Assembly: GCA_032054765.1 (NCBI GenBank)
Contig: DAMBSC010000002.1
Location: forward strand, 124,001-188,000
Direction of reading: 5' to 3'
DNA length: 64,000 nucleotides
Origin: DFXE01 sp032054765
Lineage (GTDB): Bacteria > Bacteroidota > Bacteroidia > Bacteroidales > Tannerellaceae
The translations under genes and the position numbers were made by a program. Under the pieces are notes generated by a model. It saw nothing but the letters and a program-made list of their open reading frames with translations, was not told the origin of the DNA and ran no database searches. Shown one piece after another: positions 51,663 to 60,194 of this stretch. Every line of letters starts with the position of its first letter. Within the stretch, counting starts at the first letter, position 1.

Positions 51663-51686
51663 TTATATTTGTGGACGCAAATATAA
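51663..51686. promoter_or_regulatory. Face-to-face -7 elements in a perfect dyad
   Basis: TTATATTTG and CAAATATAA, 9-bp arms with a 6-nt centre. Each arm is a TAnnTTTG box, one pointing to the small membrane protein, the other to pepD. The start sites would fall in or next to the opposite box, so the two transcripts would compete or overlap. Confidence 0.6.
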
Positions 51687-51803
51687 GAGTTTAAGTGATT
51701 AAATAGTATCTTTTTGGTAGAATATTCTACTTTTTTTAAAAGAAGACACTTTCCGTTACTTATTATTAACGTATGTACTAACATCTATTAAACACATAAA
51801 GCT

Positions 51804-53261
51804 ATGAGCATTACAGATTTAAAACCGGAAATAGTATGGAAATTTTTCCATCAGATAACTCAAGTTCCCCGCCCGTCCAAAAAAGAAGGTAAGATAATAC
51901 AGTATTTGGAATCGTTTGCTAAGGAATACAATATAGACATTAAAAAAGATGCCGCCGGAAATATATTAATGTCAAAGCCGGCAACTCCCGGATTTGAAAA
52001 CCGGGCAACTGTTATACTGCAATCCCATATGGATATGGTTTGCGAAAAGAACAGTGATAAAGATTTTGACTTTGATAATGATCCTATTGAAACAGTAGTG
52101 GACGGTGATTGGTTACGTGCAAACGGAACTACTTTAGGAGCAGACAACGGTATTGGTATGGCAGCAGAACTGGCAATCCTGGCTTCTAACGACATAGAAC
52201 ACGGGCCTATAGAATGTTTATTTACTGTAGATGAAGAAACTGGTCTTACAGGGGCAAAAGCACTTCAAGCAGGATTTATGACAGGAGAAATACTTCTAAA
52301 CCTGGATAGCGAAGATGAAGGTGAACTTTTTATAGGTTGTGCAGGTGGTAAAGACACACAAGGGAAAATCTTATATGAACCTCAACCGGCTCCGACTAAT
52401 CTATTATATTTCAGGATAGATGTCAAAGGATTGAAAGGCGGACACTCAGGTAGTGATATTCATATAGGATTGGGAAATGCGAATAAGATATTAGTACGCT
52501 TTCTTTATCTTCTTAAAAAGAACTTTGACTTTACGCTTTGCACCATTGATGGAGGTAATCTGCGAAATGCAATTGCCAGAGAAGCTCATGCAGTAGTGGG
52601 TTTGAAGTCTGAAGACAAGGAAGAGGTAGTAGCTATGATTAATCGCTTTGCCGTTGATGTAGAATTTGAATTAAAACATGTGGATCCCAATGTTGAGGTT
52701 ACCATGCAATCAACTGACCGTCCTGAAAAATGTCTGGATAGCGCCACAGCCGAAAAAGTAATCTATGCAGTCCATGGTTGCCCGCATGGAGTAATTGCTA
52801 TGAGTCATGATATTGAAGGATTGGTTGAGACATCTACCAACCTGGCTTCGGTAAAGATGAAAGAAGGTGACCAGATACTGATCGGAACCAGTCAACGCAG
52901 CTCTATCGAATCAAGCAAAGAAGCTATTGCGAACCAGGTATCCAGCGTATTCTTATTGGCTCAGGCCGAAGTTACACAAGGCGACGGTTATCCGGGATGG
53001 GCTCCAAACCCCAATTCGAAAGTATTAAAAGTAGCAGAAGATACATACAAAAAGTTATTTAATAAGGAACCTAAAATCATGGCTATACATGCCGGATTAG
53101 AGTGTGGTTTATTCCTTGAGAAATATCCTTATTTAGACATGATTTCTTTTGGTCCCACATTGCGGGATGTACATTCACCGAATGAACGTATACAAATAGA
53201 TACAGTCGGTTTGTGGTGGAAACATTTGCTTGAACTTTTAAAAACTATTCCTACGAAATAG
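51804..53261 (+). CDS. pepD: Aminoacyl-histidine dipeptidase (PepD, M20)
   Basis: A 485-aa cytosolic zinc dipeptidase. Metal ligands are in VILQSHMDMVCEKN (HxD), GTTLGADNGIGMAAELAILA and FTVDEETGLTGAKALQ (catalytic EE), with the late LECGLFLEKYPYLDMISFGP. The dimerisation domain includes GLKGGHSGSDIHIGLGNANK. It splits unspecific dipeptides such as carnosine-like Xaa-His. Its 3' flank holds a heptanucleotide array. Confidence 0.96.
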   Translation: MSITDLKPEIVWKFFHQITQVPRPSKKEGKIIQYLESFAKEYNIDIKKDAAGNILMSKPATPGFENRATVILQSHMDMVCEKNSDKDFDFDNDPIETVVDGDWLRANGTTLGADNGIGMAAELAILASNDIEHGPIECLFTVDEETGLTGAKALQAGFMTGEILLNLDSEDEGELFIGCAGGKDTQGKILYEPQPAPTNLLYFRIDVKGLKGGHSGSDIHIGLGNANKILVRFLYLLKKNFDFTLCTIDGGNLRNAIAREAHAVVGLKSEDKEEVVAMINRFAVDVEFELKHVDPNVEVTMQSTDRPEKCLDSATAEKVIYAVHGCPHGVIAMSHDIEGLVETSTNLASVKMKEGDQILIGTSQRSSIESSKEAIANQVSSVFLLAQAEVTQGDGYPGWAPNPNSKVLKVAEDTYKKLFNKEPKIMAIHAGLECGLFLEKYPYLDMISFGPTLRDVHSPNERIQIDTVGLWWKHLLELLKTIPTK

Positions 53262-53268
53262 TTCTTTA

Positions 53269-53381
53269 ATGGAAAATTGAAAATGGAAAGTTGAAAATTA
53301 AATGTAAAAAATAAAATCAATTCCTCTTCGTTATTATAATATGAAACTTAATTTCCCATTTTCAACTTTCCATTTTCAATT
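53269..53381. repeat. Paired inverted heptanucleotide arrays, copy 2
   Basis: Left arm 53275-53298 and right arm 53358-53381 are perfect reverse complements over 24 nt, made of ATGGAAA / ATTGAAA / GTTGAAA heptamers, with 59 nt between. The ATG at 53341 lies in the loop; the right arm encodes part of the signal peptide. Compared with copy 1 (22659-22783) the arms differ at one position, and both arms of each copy carry the same variant. Confidence 0.8.
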
Positions 53382-54897
53382 GCTCCTATTGTTGATAGGA
53401 GTACTTTCTGCTTGTGACGATTTCGACGAAAAGTTTTCAAGCAATCCTTCCCATAAGCTTAGCTTTTCTAACGATACCATCTTGTTTGATACTGTCTTTA
53501 CAACCATAGGATCTGCTACCAAACAGTTTATGGTATACAATCGTAATAAAGAACCACTTAATATAGAGGCTATTAAATTAGCAAAGGGTTCATCAGGCTT
53601 TCGTCTCAATGTTGACGGGCGCAGCGGAGAATCTTTTCAAAATATAAGTATACTTGAAAAAGACAGCCTGTTTATTCTAGTAGAAGTAACGGTTGATCCA
53701 ACAGGCAAAAATGAACCCTTATTAATTGAAGACAAACTTGAATTTACAGTTAATGGTGCTATACAACCAGTTGTGTTAAGAACCTACGGGCAAGATGCCA
53801 ATTTATATAAAGGCGGTTATTTCATAACAAAGGATACCACATGGACAGCAATTAAACCATTCCTTATCTATGATAGTCTTGTTATATCCGAAGGAGCTAC
53901 CCTTACCATTGAAAAAGGAACAGCTTTATATATGCATCATAAATCCAAATGGAATATTGAAGGTACACTAAATGCTGAAGGAACATTGGAAGAGCCTATA
54001 CTCTTCAGAGGAGACCGGCTTGACAGGTTTTCGGAAGATCTTTCATATGATCGGTTACCAGGCCAATGGGATGGTATTTATTTTTCCTCCAACAGCTTTA
54101 ATAATGTTATGGATTATGTAATTGTCCGTAACGGAAACAGTGGACTATTCTTTGAAGAATCAATACCTGAACAATCTAAATTAAAGATCAGCAATTCGCA
54201 GATAACGAATATGGATGGTGAGTTATTCCATTCTATAAACTGTAACATTGAAGCTGTAAATACAGAGTTTTCAAACTCCCGTAAAGCTACAGTAACATTA
54301 GAAGGAGGTGATTATCAGTTTATACATTGTACGTTTGCCAATTTTTATAAGTTTACTCCGGGTAGAGATCTTTCCGCTTTGCTGTCTGCAAGAAACTATA
54401 TGCTTATCAAGAATGAAACACAAGATGAAAAGAAAAGCTTTCCGCTAAAAAAAGCTTTATTTGTCAATTGTATCATTGACGGAAGTATGTCGGTCGGATC
54501 AACGGAAAAACCTTTAGAAGGTGAACTGAAGATTGAAACCCTCGAAGGAACTGAAATGAATTACTCGTTCAGTCATTGTGTAATAAAAACAAAGGAGACA
54601 ACTAATGATCATTTTACAGCTGTATCCTTTATACCTAATGATATCACTTCCCCTAAAAAACCTCAATATAAATCATTGGGGGATTCTGAGAATGAATACT
54701 TTTATGATTTTCGCATTGATATGACAAAGGATAAAGAAGGTAATCCGGTAGGAGATCAGGTAGCCATAGGAAAAGCCGATCCTTCCTATTCTGATAAATA
54801 TCCTTTAGACCGTTACGGTGTCAGTCGTCTCACAAGTGAAGACGGCCCTGATATCGGAGCCTATGAATATGTCCCCGATCCTGAAGAGGAAAATTAA
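53341..54897 (+). CDS. Right-handed beta-helix lipoprotein, function unknown
   Basis: A 518-aa protein. The lipoprotein signal MKLNFPFSTFHFQLLLLLIG ends in LSAC, and its FPFSTFHFQL is encoded by the right arm of the heptanucleotide dyad. An N-terminal Ig-like domain follows (NDTILFDTVFTTIGSATKQF). A parallel beta-helix with repeated strands comes next (LVISEGATLTIEKGTALYMH, WNIEGTLNAEGTLEEPILFR, NVMDYVIVRNGNSGLFFEES). Such proteins sit on the Bacteroidota surface, often linked to polysaccharide binding, but no catalytic residues stand out. The next genes follow closely on the same strand. Confidence 0.8.
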   Translation: MKLNFPFSTFHFQLLLLLIGVLSACDDFDEKFSSNPSHKLSFSNDTILFDTVFTTIGSATKQFMVYNRNKEPLNIEAIKLAKGSSGFRLNVDGRSGESFQNISILEKDSLFILVEVTVDPTGKNEPLLIEDKLEFTVNGAIQPVVLRTYGQDANLYKGGYFITKDTTWTAIKPFLIYDSLVISEGATLTIEKGTALYMHHKSKWNIEGTLNAEGTLEEPILFRGDRLDRFSEDLSYDRLPGQWDGIYFSSNSFNNVMDYVIVRNGNSGLFFEESIPEQSKLKISNSQITNMDGELFHSINCNIEAVNTEFSNSRKATVTLEGGDYQFIHCTFANFYKFTPGRDLSALLSARNYMLIKNETQDEKKSFPLKKALFVNCIIDGSMSVGSTEKPLEGELKIETLEGTEMNYSFSHCVIKTKETTNDHFTAVSFIPNDITSPKKPQYKSLGDSENEYFYDFRIDMTKDKEGNPVGDQVAIGKADPSYSDKYPLDRYGVSRLTSEDGPDIGAYEYVPDPEEEN

Positions 54898-54911
54898 ACT
54901 AACAGCTATTT

Positions 54912-55916
54912 ATGTACCGAATCTTAACAATTCTTATTATCATCTTATTCTCACTTCACTTAAGAGCACAGACTCCGTTTCGTGTTATGTTCTATAATGT
55001 CGAAAATTTCTTTGATACCGTTGACAACCCGGTTGCAGACGATAATGATTTCCTTCCAACAGGTATCAGGCGATGGACAACGGGAAGATATTATCATAAA
55101 CTTCAACAGATAGCCAAAGTGATAAATGCTGCCGGAGAATGGGATACACCGGCACTTGTTGGTTTATGCGAAGTCGAAAATGATTCGGTTCTTACTCATC
55201 TACTAAAACGAACTCCGTTGAAGAGTCAACACTATCGGTATTGCATAACAACCGGCTCAGACGTTCGAGGTATCAATGTCGCATTGCTCTATCAGCGAGA
55301 TAAGTTCAGGTATATTACTCATCGATCCGTTCCTGTAAGGCAACGTTCTACAGATGTCCGCTCTACGCGTGATATACTGCATGTATCTGGAGAAATAATT
55401 ACGGGCGATACGCTTGATGTATTTGTTTGCCATCTCCCATCCCGATATGGAGGAGAGAAAGAGAGCGAATCCCGCCGAATGGATGCAGCATATACCTTAC
55501 GAAAACAACTGGATTCGCTTTCTACCCTCCGCCAAACTCCGCTTATACTTTTGATGGGAGATTTTAATGATGTACCGGAAAGTAAATGCCTCCAGCTCAT
55601 TATAGGAAAAGATTTACACAATCTATTTGATAATAATCAAGCGCAATCTGTGAAAGGTAGTCATAAATATCAAAGCGAATGGAACCAATTTGATCAGATT
55701 ATTGTTCATAAAAATATATTATCATCAAAAAGTAAGATGAAATTGGTAACGGAAAGCGTCACAACACTTACTTTTCCATTCCTCTTTACAAACGATAAAA
55801 CATGGCGTGGAAAGCGTCCATTCAGAACATATCATGGGTATAAATACGAAGGAGGATTCAGTGATCACTTACCTGTTATCGCAGATTTCTTATTATATTT
55901 GCCTTTGAAAGAATAA
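54912..55916 (+). CDS. Secreted endonuclease/exonuclease/phosphatase family protein
   Basis: A 334-aa protein with a short signal peptide (MYRILTILIIILFSLHLRAQ). EEP motifs are FRVMFYNVENFFDT, LVGLCEVEND, ILLMGDFNDVPES and the terminal GGFSDHLPVIADF. The family includes DNases and phospholipid phosphatases; the outside location suggests breakdown of extracellular DNA or a lipid/sugar phosphate. It is 14 nt after the beta-helix gene. Confidence 0.92.
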   Translation: MYRILTILIIILFSLHLRAQTPFRVMFYNVENFFDTVDNPVADDNDFLPTGIRRWTTGRYYHKLQQIAKVINAAGEWDTPALVGLCEVENDSVLTHLLKRTPLKSQHYRYCITTGSDVRGINVALLYQRDKFRYITHRSVPVRQRSTDVRSTRDILHVSGEIITGDTLDVFVCHLPSRYGGEKESESRRMDAAYTLRKQLDSLSTLRQTPLILLMGDFNDVPESKCLQLIIGKDLHNLFDNNQAQSVKGSHKYQSEWNQFDQIIVHKNILSSKSKMKLVTESVTTLTFPFLFTNDKTWRGKRPFRTYHGYKYEGGFSDHLPVIADFLLYLPLKE

Positions 55917-55925
55917 ACAGAACCT

Positions 55926-57611
55926 ATGCGTTATAATATAATATCAGTGATTATTTGTTTTTTATCAATAAGTAATTACTCCCTTTTTTCTCAGGAACTT
56001 CGAAATCCATTTGACTTTCCCATTCTATTAAGCGGAAACTTCGGAGAACTTCGTTCTAACCATTTCCATGCCGGACTCGACTTTAAAACGCAGGGAGTAG
56101 AAGGAAAGCCGGTACATGCCGTTGCCGATGGATATATTTCCCGAATATCAGTTAGCCCGTGGGGTTACGGTAATGCATTGTATATTAATCATCCGGATGG
56201 TAAAACAACCGTTTACGGACATTTACAGAAATATAATGACAGTATTACAATATACGTTCGAGATCAACAATATGACCTTGAAAGTTTTGCTGTTAATCTG
56301 CTTCCTGAACCGGATAAGTTTCCCGTAAAGAAAGGAGATATTATAGCTTTGGGTGGTAACTCCGGTGGCTCCGGTGGTCCCCATCTGCATTTTGAGATCC
56401 GTGAAACAGAAACAGATGAGTTAGTAGATCCGATACTCTACTATAAAGATCGCATTAAAGACACTCGTCCTCCTCAAATTCAAGGAGTAATGGTTTACCC
56501 GATTGAAGGCAGGGGAGTGCTCAACGGAAGTAATAAGAAACTGGAACTCAAGCCTGTCAAGTCGAAAGACGGTAGCCAAATCCTGACGGGTAAGATACAA
56601 GCCTGGGGAGATATCGGTCTTGCTGTGAAAGGGTATGATTACATGGATAATACTACTAATATATATGGAGTACGTAAGATCGCCCTTCGATTGGACACGA
56701 TAGTTATATTCAGAAGTAATCTCAACCGCTTTGGGCTAAATGAAAGTCGTTACCTGAATAGTTTTACCGATTATGAAGAATGGACAGATAAGCGGTCATT
56801 CTACATGAAAAGTTTTGTAGACCCCGGTAATCGCTTGCGTTTTATTGAAAGTATCAATCGTGGTATAATCACGATTGATGAAGAACGAACATATCGTCTT
56901 ACCTATCTCTTACAGGACGCATACGGAAATTCAACGCGGATTAACGTTTGGATAGATGGCAAAGAACAACTTATCCCCTCCCCTGACACATCCGGAACAG
57001 AATACTTTCATTGGAAAAGCGAAAACCGTTTTGGCGCAAAAGGGATTCGCTTTGTAATACCTTCCGGTAACCTGTATGACGATCTTTACTTCCGTTATTC
57101 AGTGAAAGAAGACAGCACTGCTTTAGCTGCAACACATGTACTACATGACCAAACTGTAGCGTTGCATGGAAGGGCGGAGCTATCGATCCGTTTGGTAAAT
57201 GACACAATAGATAATAAGGAGAAATACGGTATAGTTCGACGAAGAGGAAGCCGGTTATCCTGGATAGGCGGTACTTATCGAAACGGATGGATGGATGCTG
57301 AAGTAAGAGACCTGGGAACGTATACTATAGCAAGTGATGTTACTTCTCCGGTGATTACTCCAATTAATCCGTCAGCCTGGGTTGCAAGCCAGAAAATAAC
57401 CTTCAAGATAACAGATAATCTCAGCGGGATTAAGACCTATCGGGGAGAAATTGATGGTAATTTTGTCTTGTTCGAATTAGATGGAAAGAAAGCATTGGCT
57501 ACTTACAGTTTTGATAAAAAACGTTTGTCGAGAGGCAATCATAAGTTAACTTTTACATTGATTGATAATTGCGGAAATCAATCCGTCTATGAGCATTCTT
57601 TCGTTTGGTAA
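55926..57611 (+). CDS. Secreted M23 metallopeptidase
   Basis: A 561-aa protein with a signal peptide. The LytM domain is near the N-terminus, with zinc ligands in ELRSNHFHAGLDFKT (HxxxD) and GGPHLHFEIRET (HxH), and AVADGYISRISVSPWGYGNA. The long C-terminal part is beta-sandwich-like and ends in an Ig-like domain. It cuts peptidoglycan cross-links or acts on the envelope. It starts 9 nt after the EEP gene, in the same operon. Confidence 0.94.
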   Translation: MRYNIISVIICFLSISNYSLFSQELRNPFDFPILLSGNFGELRSNHFHAGLDFKTQGVEGKPVHAVADGYISRISVSPWGYGNALYINHPDGKTTVYGHLQKYNDSITIYVRDQQYDLESFAVNLLPEPDKFPVKKGDIIALGGNSGGSGGPHLHFEIRETETDELVDPILYYKDRIKDTRPPQIQGVMVYPIEGRGVLNGSNKKLELKPVKSKDGSQILTGKIQAWGDIGLAVKGYDYMDNTTNIYGVRKIALRLDTIVIFRSNLNRFGLNESRYLNSFTDYEEWTDKRSFYMKSFVDPGNRLRFIESINRGIITIDEERTYRLTYLLQDAYGNSTRINVWIDGKEQLIPSPDTSGTEYFHWKSENRFGAKGIRFVIPSGNLYDDLYFRYSVKEDSTALAATHVLHDQTVALHGRAELSIRLVNDTIDNKEKYGIVRRRGSRLSWIGGTYRNGWMDAEVRDLGTYTIASDVTSPVITPINPSAWVASQKITFKITDNLSGIKTYRGEIDGNFVLFELDGKKALATYSFDKKRLSRGNHKLTFTLIDNCGNQSVYEHSFVW

Positions 57612-57626
57612 TCACAAATTAATTAA

Positions 57627-57634
57627 TAACTTTG
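57627..57634 (+). promoter_or_regulatory. -7 promoter element of the phosphohexomutase
   Basis: TAACTTTG 50 nt before the ATG at 57685. Confidence 0.5.
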
Positions 57635-57684
57635 TTTCTCACTATTTCAAATCAGACTAAGTAAAGATTTACACATAAAGAGTT

Positions 57685-59433
57685 ATGGAAAACAGCGAGT
57701 TAGTAGAAGTTGTAAGAAACCGGGCGCAAGGTTGGCTTACTAAAAGTTATGATGCGGAAACACGTGAACAGGTTCAGATCTTACTGGATAAAGAAGACCC
57801 TACAGAATTAATTGATGCCTTTTATAAGGATCTGGAATTCGGAACCGGAGGTCTTCGTGGTATCATGGGTGTAGGAACAAATCGCATGAATATTTATACA
57901 GTCGGAGCTGCGACGCAAGGGCTATCAAACTACCTGAAAAAAGAATTTGATCATTTAGAACAGATAAAGGTTGTTATAGGTCATGACTGTCGTAATAACA
58001 GCCGTAAGTTCGCAGAAATATCAGCAGAAATATTCTCCGCAAATAATATTAAGGTCTATCTATTTGAAGACCTTCGTCCAACCCCTGAGATGTCATATAC
58101 CATCCGGAAATTAGGTTGCCAGAGCGGAATTATCCTGACAGCTTCACATAACCCTAAAGAATATAACGGTTATAAAGCCTATTGGGATGACGGAGCGCAG
58201 ATGACAGCTCCTCACGATAAAAATACAATTGCAGAAGTTAATAAGATACGGACTGTATCGGACATTAAATTCAAAGGGAACAAAGAACTGATCGAAATTA
58301 TAGGTGAAAAGATAGATAAACAATACATTGAGGCATTAACTACCATCTCTTTGTCCAAAGAAGCAATTGCCCGTCATAACGACATGAAGATTGTTTACAC
58401 ACCTATACACGGAACCGGAGTAAAATTAGTACCCGACACGCTAAAAGCATTCGGATTTACGAATATTATTCACGTGCCTGAACAGGATGTTGTAAGTGGT
58501 GATTTCCCTACTGTAGTATCTCCAAATCCGGAAGAACCTGCGGCTCTGGCTATGGCTGTCGAAAAAGCAAAAGAAACAGATGCAGAATTAGTATTGGCAA
58601 CAGATCCGGATGGTGACCGTGTAGGTGCCGCAGTAAAGAATAACGATGGCGAATGGGTGCTATTAAACGGTAATCAAACAGCCCTCCTCTTTGTGTATTA
58701 CCTGATCACTCGTTGGAAAGAATTAGGAAAAATACAAGGCAAAGAATATATTGTAAAGACAATTGTAACCACAGAATTGATCACAACAATTGCAAACCGC
58801 AACGGTGTAGAAATATATGACGTCTATACCGGATTTAAATGGATCGCAAGAGTTATGCTTGAAAATGAAGGAAAGAAAAACTATATCGGAGGTGGAGAAG
58901 AAAGCTACGGTTTCCTTTGTGAAGACTTCGTTCGTGATAAGGATGCAGTTTCAGCTTGCGCAATTCTTGCAGAAATGTCGGCTTGGGCTAAAGACCAAGG
59001 ATTATCCTTATACCAATTACTTCAACGTATCTATTTAGAATATGGTTTTTCTAAAGAACAAGGTATCTCTGTTACCAAAAAAGGGAAAAGCGGTGCGGAA
59101 GAGATTGAAGCCATGATGAAAAACTATCGTGATAATCCGTTAACGGAAATAGCAGGATCGAAAGTGGCCTTTATTTATGATTATGGCAGATTAAGAGGAT
59201 ATAGTTGTCAGGATAAGGAAATACTTACCTTAGATATGCCGACTACTTCTAATGTGCTGCAATACGTAACGGAAGATAAAACAAAAGTATCTATACGTCC
59301 TTCCGGTACAGAACCTAAAATAAAGTTCTACTGCGAAGTGCATTCAAAAGTGAATAGTTTAGATGATCTACCTGAAGCAGAGATTGCTGCTCAAGAAAAA
59401 ATAGAGCAAATCAAAGCATCGTTAGGTATTTGA
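57685..59433 (+). CDS. Phosphoglucomutase/phosphomannomutase (alpha-D-phosphohexomutase)
   Basis: A 582-aa cytosolic enzyme interconverting sugar 1- and 6-phosphates. The active-site serine lies in ILTASHNPKEYNGYKAYW, the metal loop is LATDPDGDRVGAAV, the sugar-binding loop is GGGEESYGFLCED, and the phosphate-binding loop is IRPSGTEPKIKFY. The length and the N-terminal FGTGGLRGIMGVGTNRMN match the phosphoglucomutase/phosphopentomutase group of this phylum. It ends at a large terminator hairpin. Confidence 0.95.
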   Translation: MENSELVEVVRNRAQGWLTKSYDAETREQVQILLDKEDPTELIDAFYKDLEFGTGGLRGIMGVGTNRMNIYTVGAATQGLSNYLKKEFDHLEQIKVVIGHDCRNNSRKFAEISAEIFSANNIKVYLFEDLRPTPEMSYTIRKLGCQSGIILTASHNPKEYNGYKAYWDDGAQMTAPHDKNTIAEVNKIRTVSDIKFKGNKELIEIIGEKIDKQYIEALTTISLSKEAIARHNDMKIVYTPIHGTGVKLVPDTLKAFGFTNIIHVPEQDVVSGDFPTVVSPNPEEPAALAMAVEKAKETDAELVLATDPDGDRVGAAVKNNDGEWVLLNGNQTALLFVYYLITRWKELGKIQGKEYIVKTIVTTELITTIANRNGVEIYDVYTGFKWIARVMLENEGKKNYIGGGEESYGFLCEDFVRDKDAVSACAILAEMSAWAKDQGLSLYQLLQRIYLEYGFSKEQGISVTKKGKSGAEEIEAMMKNYRDNPLTEIAGSKVAFIYDYGRLRGYSCQDKEILTLDMPTTSNVLQYVTEDKTKVSIRPSGTEPKIKFYCEVHSKVNSLDDLPEAEIAAQEKIEQIKASLGI

Positions 59434-59451
59434 TAATATTAAACTCGTGTT

Positions 59452-59512
59452 TAACCCGTTGGCGGAATTAATCAGTAAATATTCTGATTAATGATATTCT
59501 GCCAACGGGTTA
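59452..59512 (+). terminator. Terminator of the phosphohexomutase gene
   Basis: TAACCCGTTGGC pairs with GCCAACGGGTTA, and internally TTAATCAG with CTGATTAA, around a short AT loop; the tail ATTTTATA is T-rich but short. It starts 18 nt after the stop. Confidence 0.7.
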
Positions 59513-59801
59513 TTTTATACCTAATATTACTTTTTCTAATTTATTCAAAATCCGTCACGACCCTTCTAAAAACCGTTCTAGATACGGACAGTAGTGTGAC
59601 GGATAATCCGTCACTACTGTCACATCTTACCTGCGATAATGTCATAAAGTTGCTTTCCTCCATTACAATACATGGAAGATATTTTTTTATTAAAAAAATC
59701 TGTGAAAATCCGTGGTGCTCCATGTGAAGTAATTAACGAATAGATAGTGTAATTTTAAGATTTTAGTCTTTCATATTTAGCAATAATAACGTTTTAAATT
59801 G

Positions 59802-59889
59802 ATCGGCTCACACGGGTGATCCAATCGGTTCACCCGTGTGAGTCAATCGCCTCACCCCTGTGAGTCGATCGTTCCACCCTTGTGAGCCG
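59802..59889. repeat. 22-nt-period intergenic array D
   Basis: Four abutting units of exactly 22 nt start at 59802, 59824, 59846 and 59868, each beginning ATCG. The first core CTCACACGGGTGA is the exact reverse complement of the second, TCACCCGTGTGAG; the third and fourth (TCACCCCTGTGAG, CCACCCTTGTGAG) differ by one and two bases. Confidence 0.88.
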
Positions 59890-60064
59890 ATTAGTTTTTC
59901 TGCAATAAAGACTTAAAAGAAAAGGACTTTATCAATAATTAAACGAATAGAATTAAATACTTTTTTAAGCGAAATCACTGAAATGATCAAACCTCCCGAC
60001 TTAGAAGATTATAAATATCTTAGTAGCATTATCATGCTTTATTACCAGCCTGATAATATGTGAT

Positions 60065-60095
60065 TAAAGTGTGACAGATAATCTGTCACACTTTA
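60065..60095. repeat. 31-nt near-perfect palindrome
   Basis: 15-nt arms TAAAGTGTGACAGAT and ATCTGTCACACTTTA with a single central A. It is 100 nt from the stop of the GH29 gene and shares its core with 59588-59622. It could be an operator, a terminator hairpin of the GH29 gene (the T-run is short) or a target of a recombinase. Confidence 0.7.
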
Positions 60096-60194
60096 TCTTT
60101 TAATAAACAATATGTTAGCCTGTCTTGTGATGGATTTTGAATAATTTCAAAAAACACAAGAAAGAAGGACTAAAATCGTAGAATCTATGTTAAG

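Larger units (their letters stand above)
59434..60194. other. 761-nt convergent intergenic region with palindromes and array D
   Basis: No credible gene. It contains the terminator, an imperfect palindrome GACAGTAG..GACGGAT / ATCCGTCACTACTGTC (59588-59622), the 22-nt array (59802-59889) and a 31-nt palindrome (60065-60095). Both palindromes share GTGTGAC[A/G]GATAATC. The flanking genes converge, so promoter control of either gene is not the obvious purpose. Confidence 0.7.

Noticed and set aside
51542..51784. 80-codon minus-strand ORF upstream of the small membrane protein
   Set aside because: It runs across the dyad promoter and overlaps the better-supported 72-aa gene in another frame.
59491..59727. 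Opposed ORFs of 78 and 60 codons after the phosphohexomutase
   Set aside because: They are created by the palindromic DNA, overlap each other on opposite strands and have no recognisable features.
59802..59889. CRISPR-like array
   Set aside because: Units abut with no spacers, are degenerate and partly inverted, and no cas gene is present.
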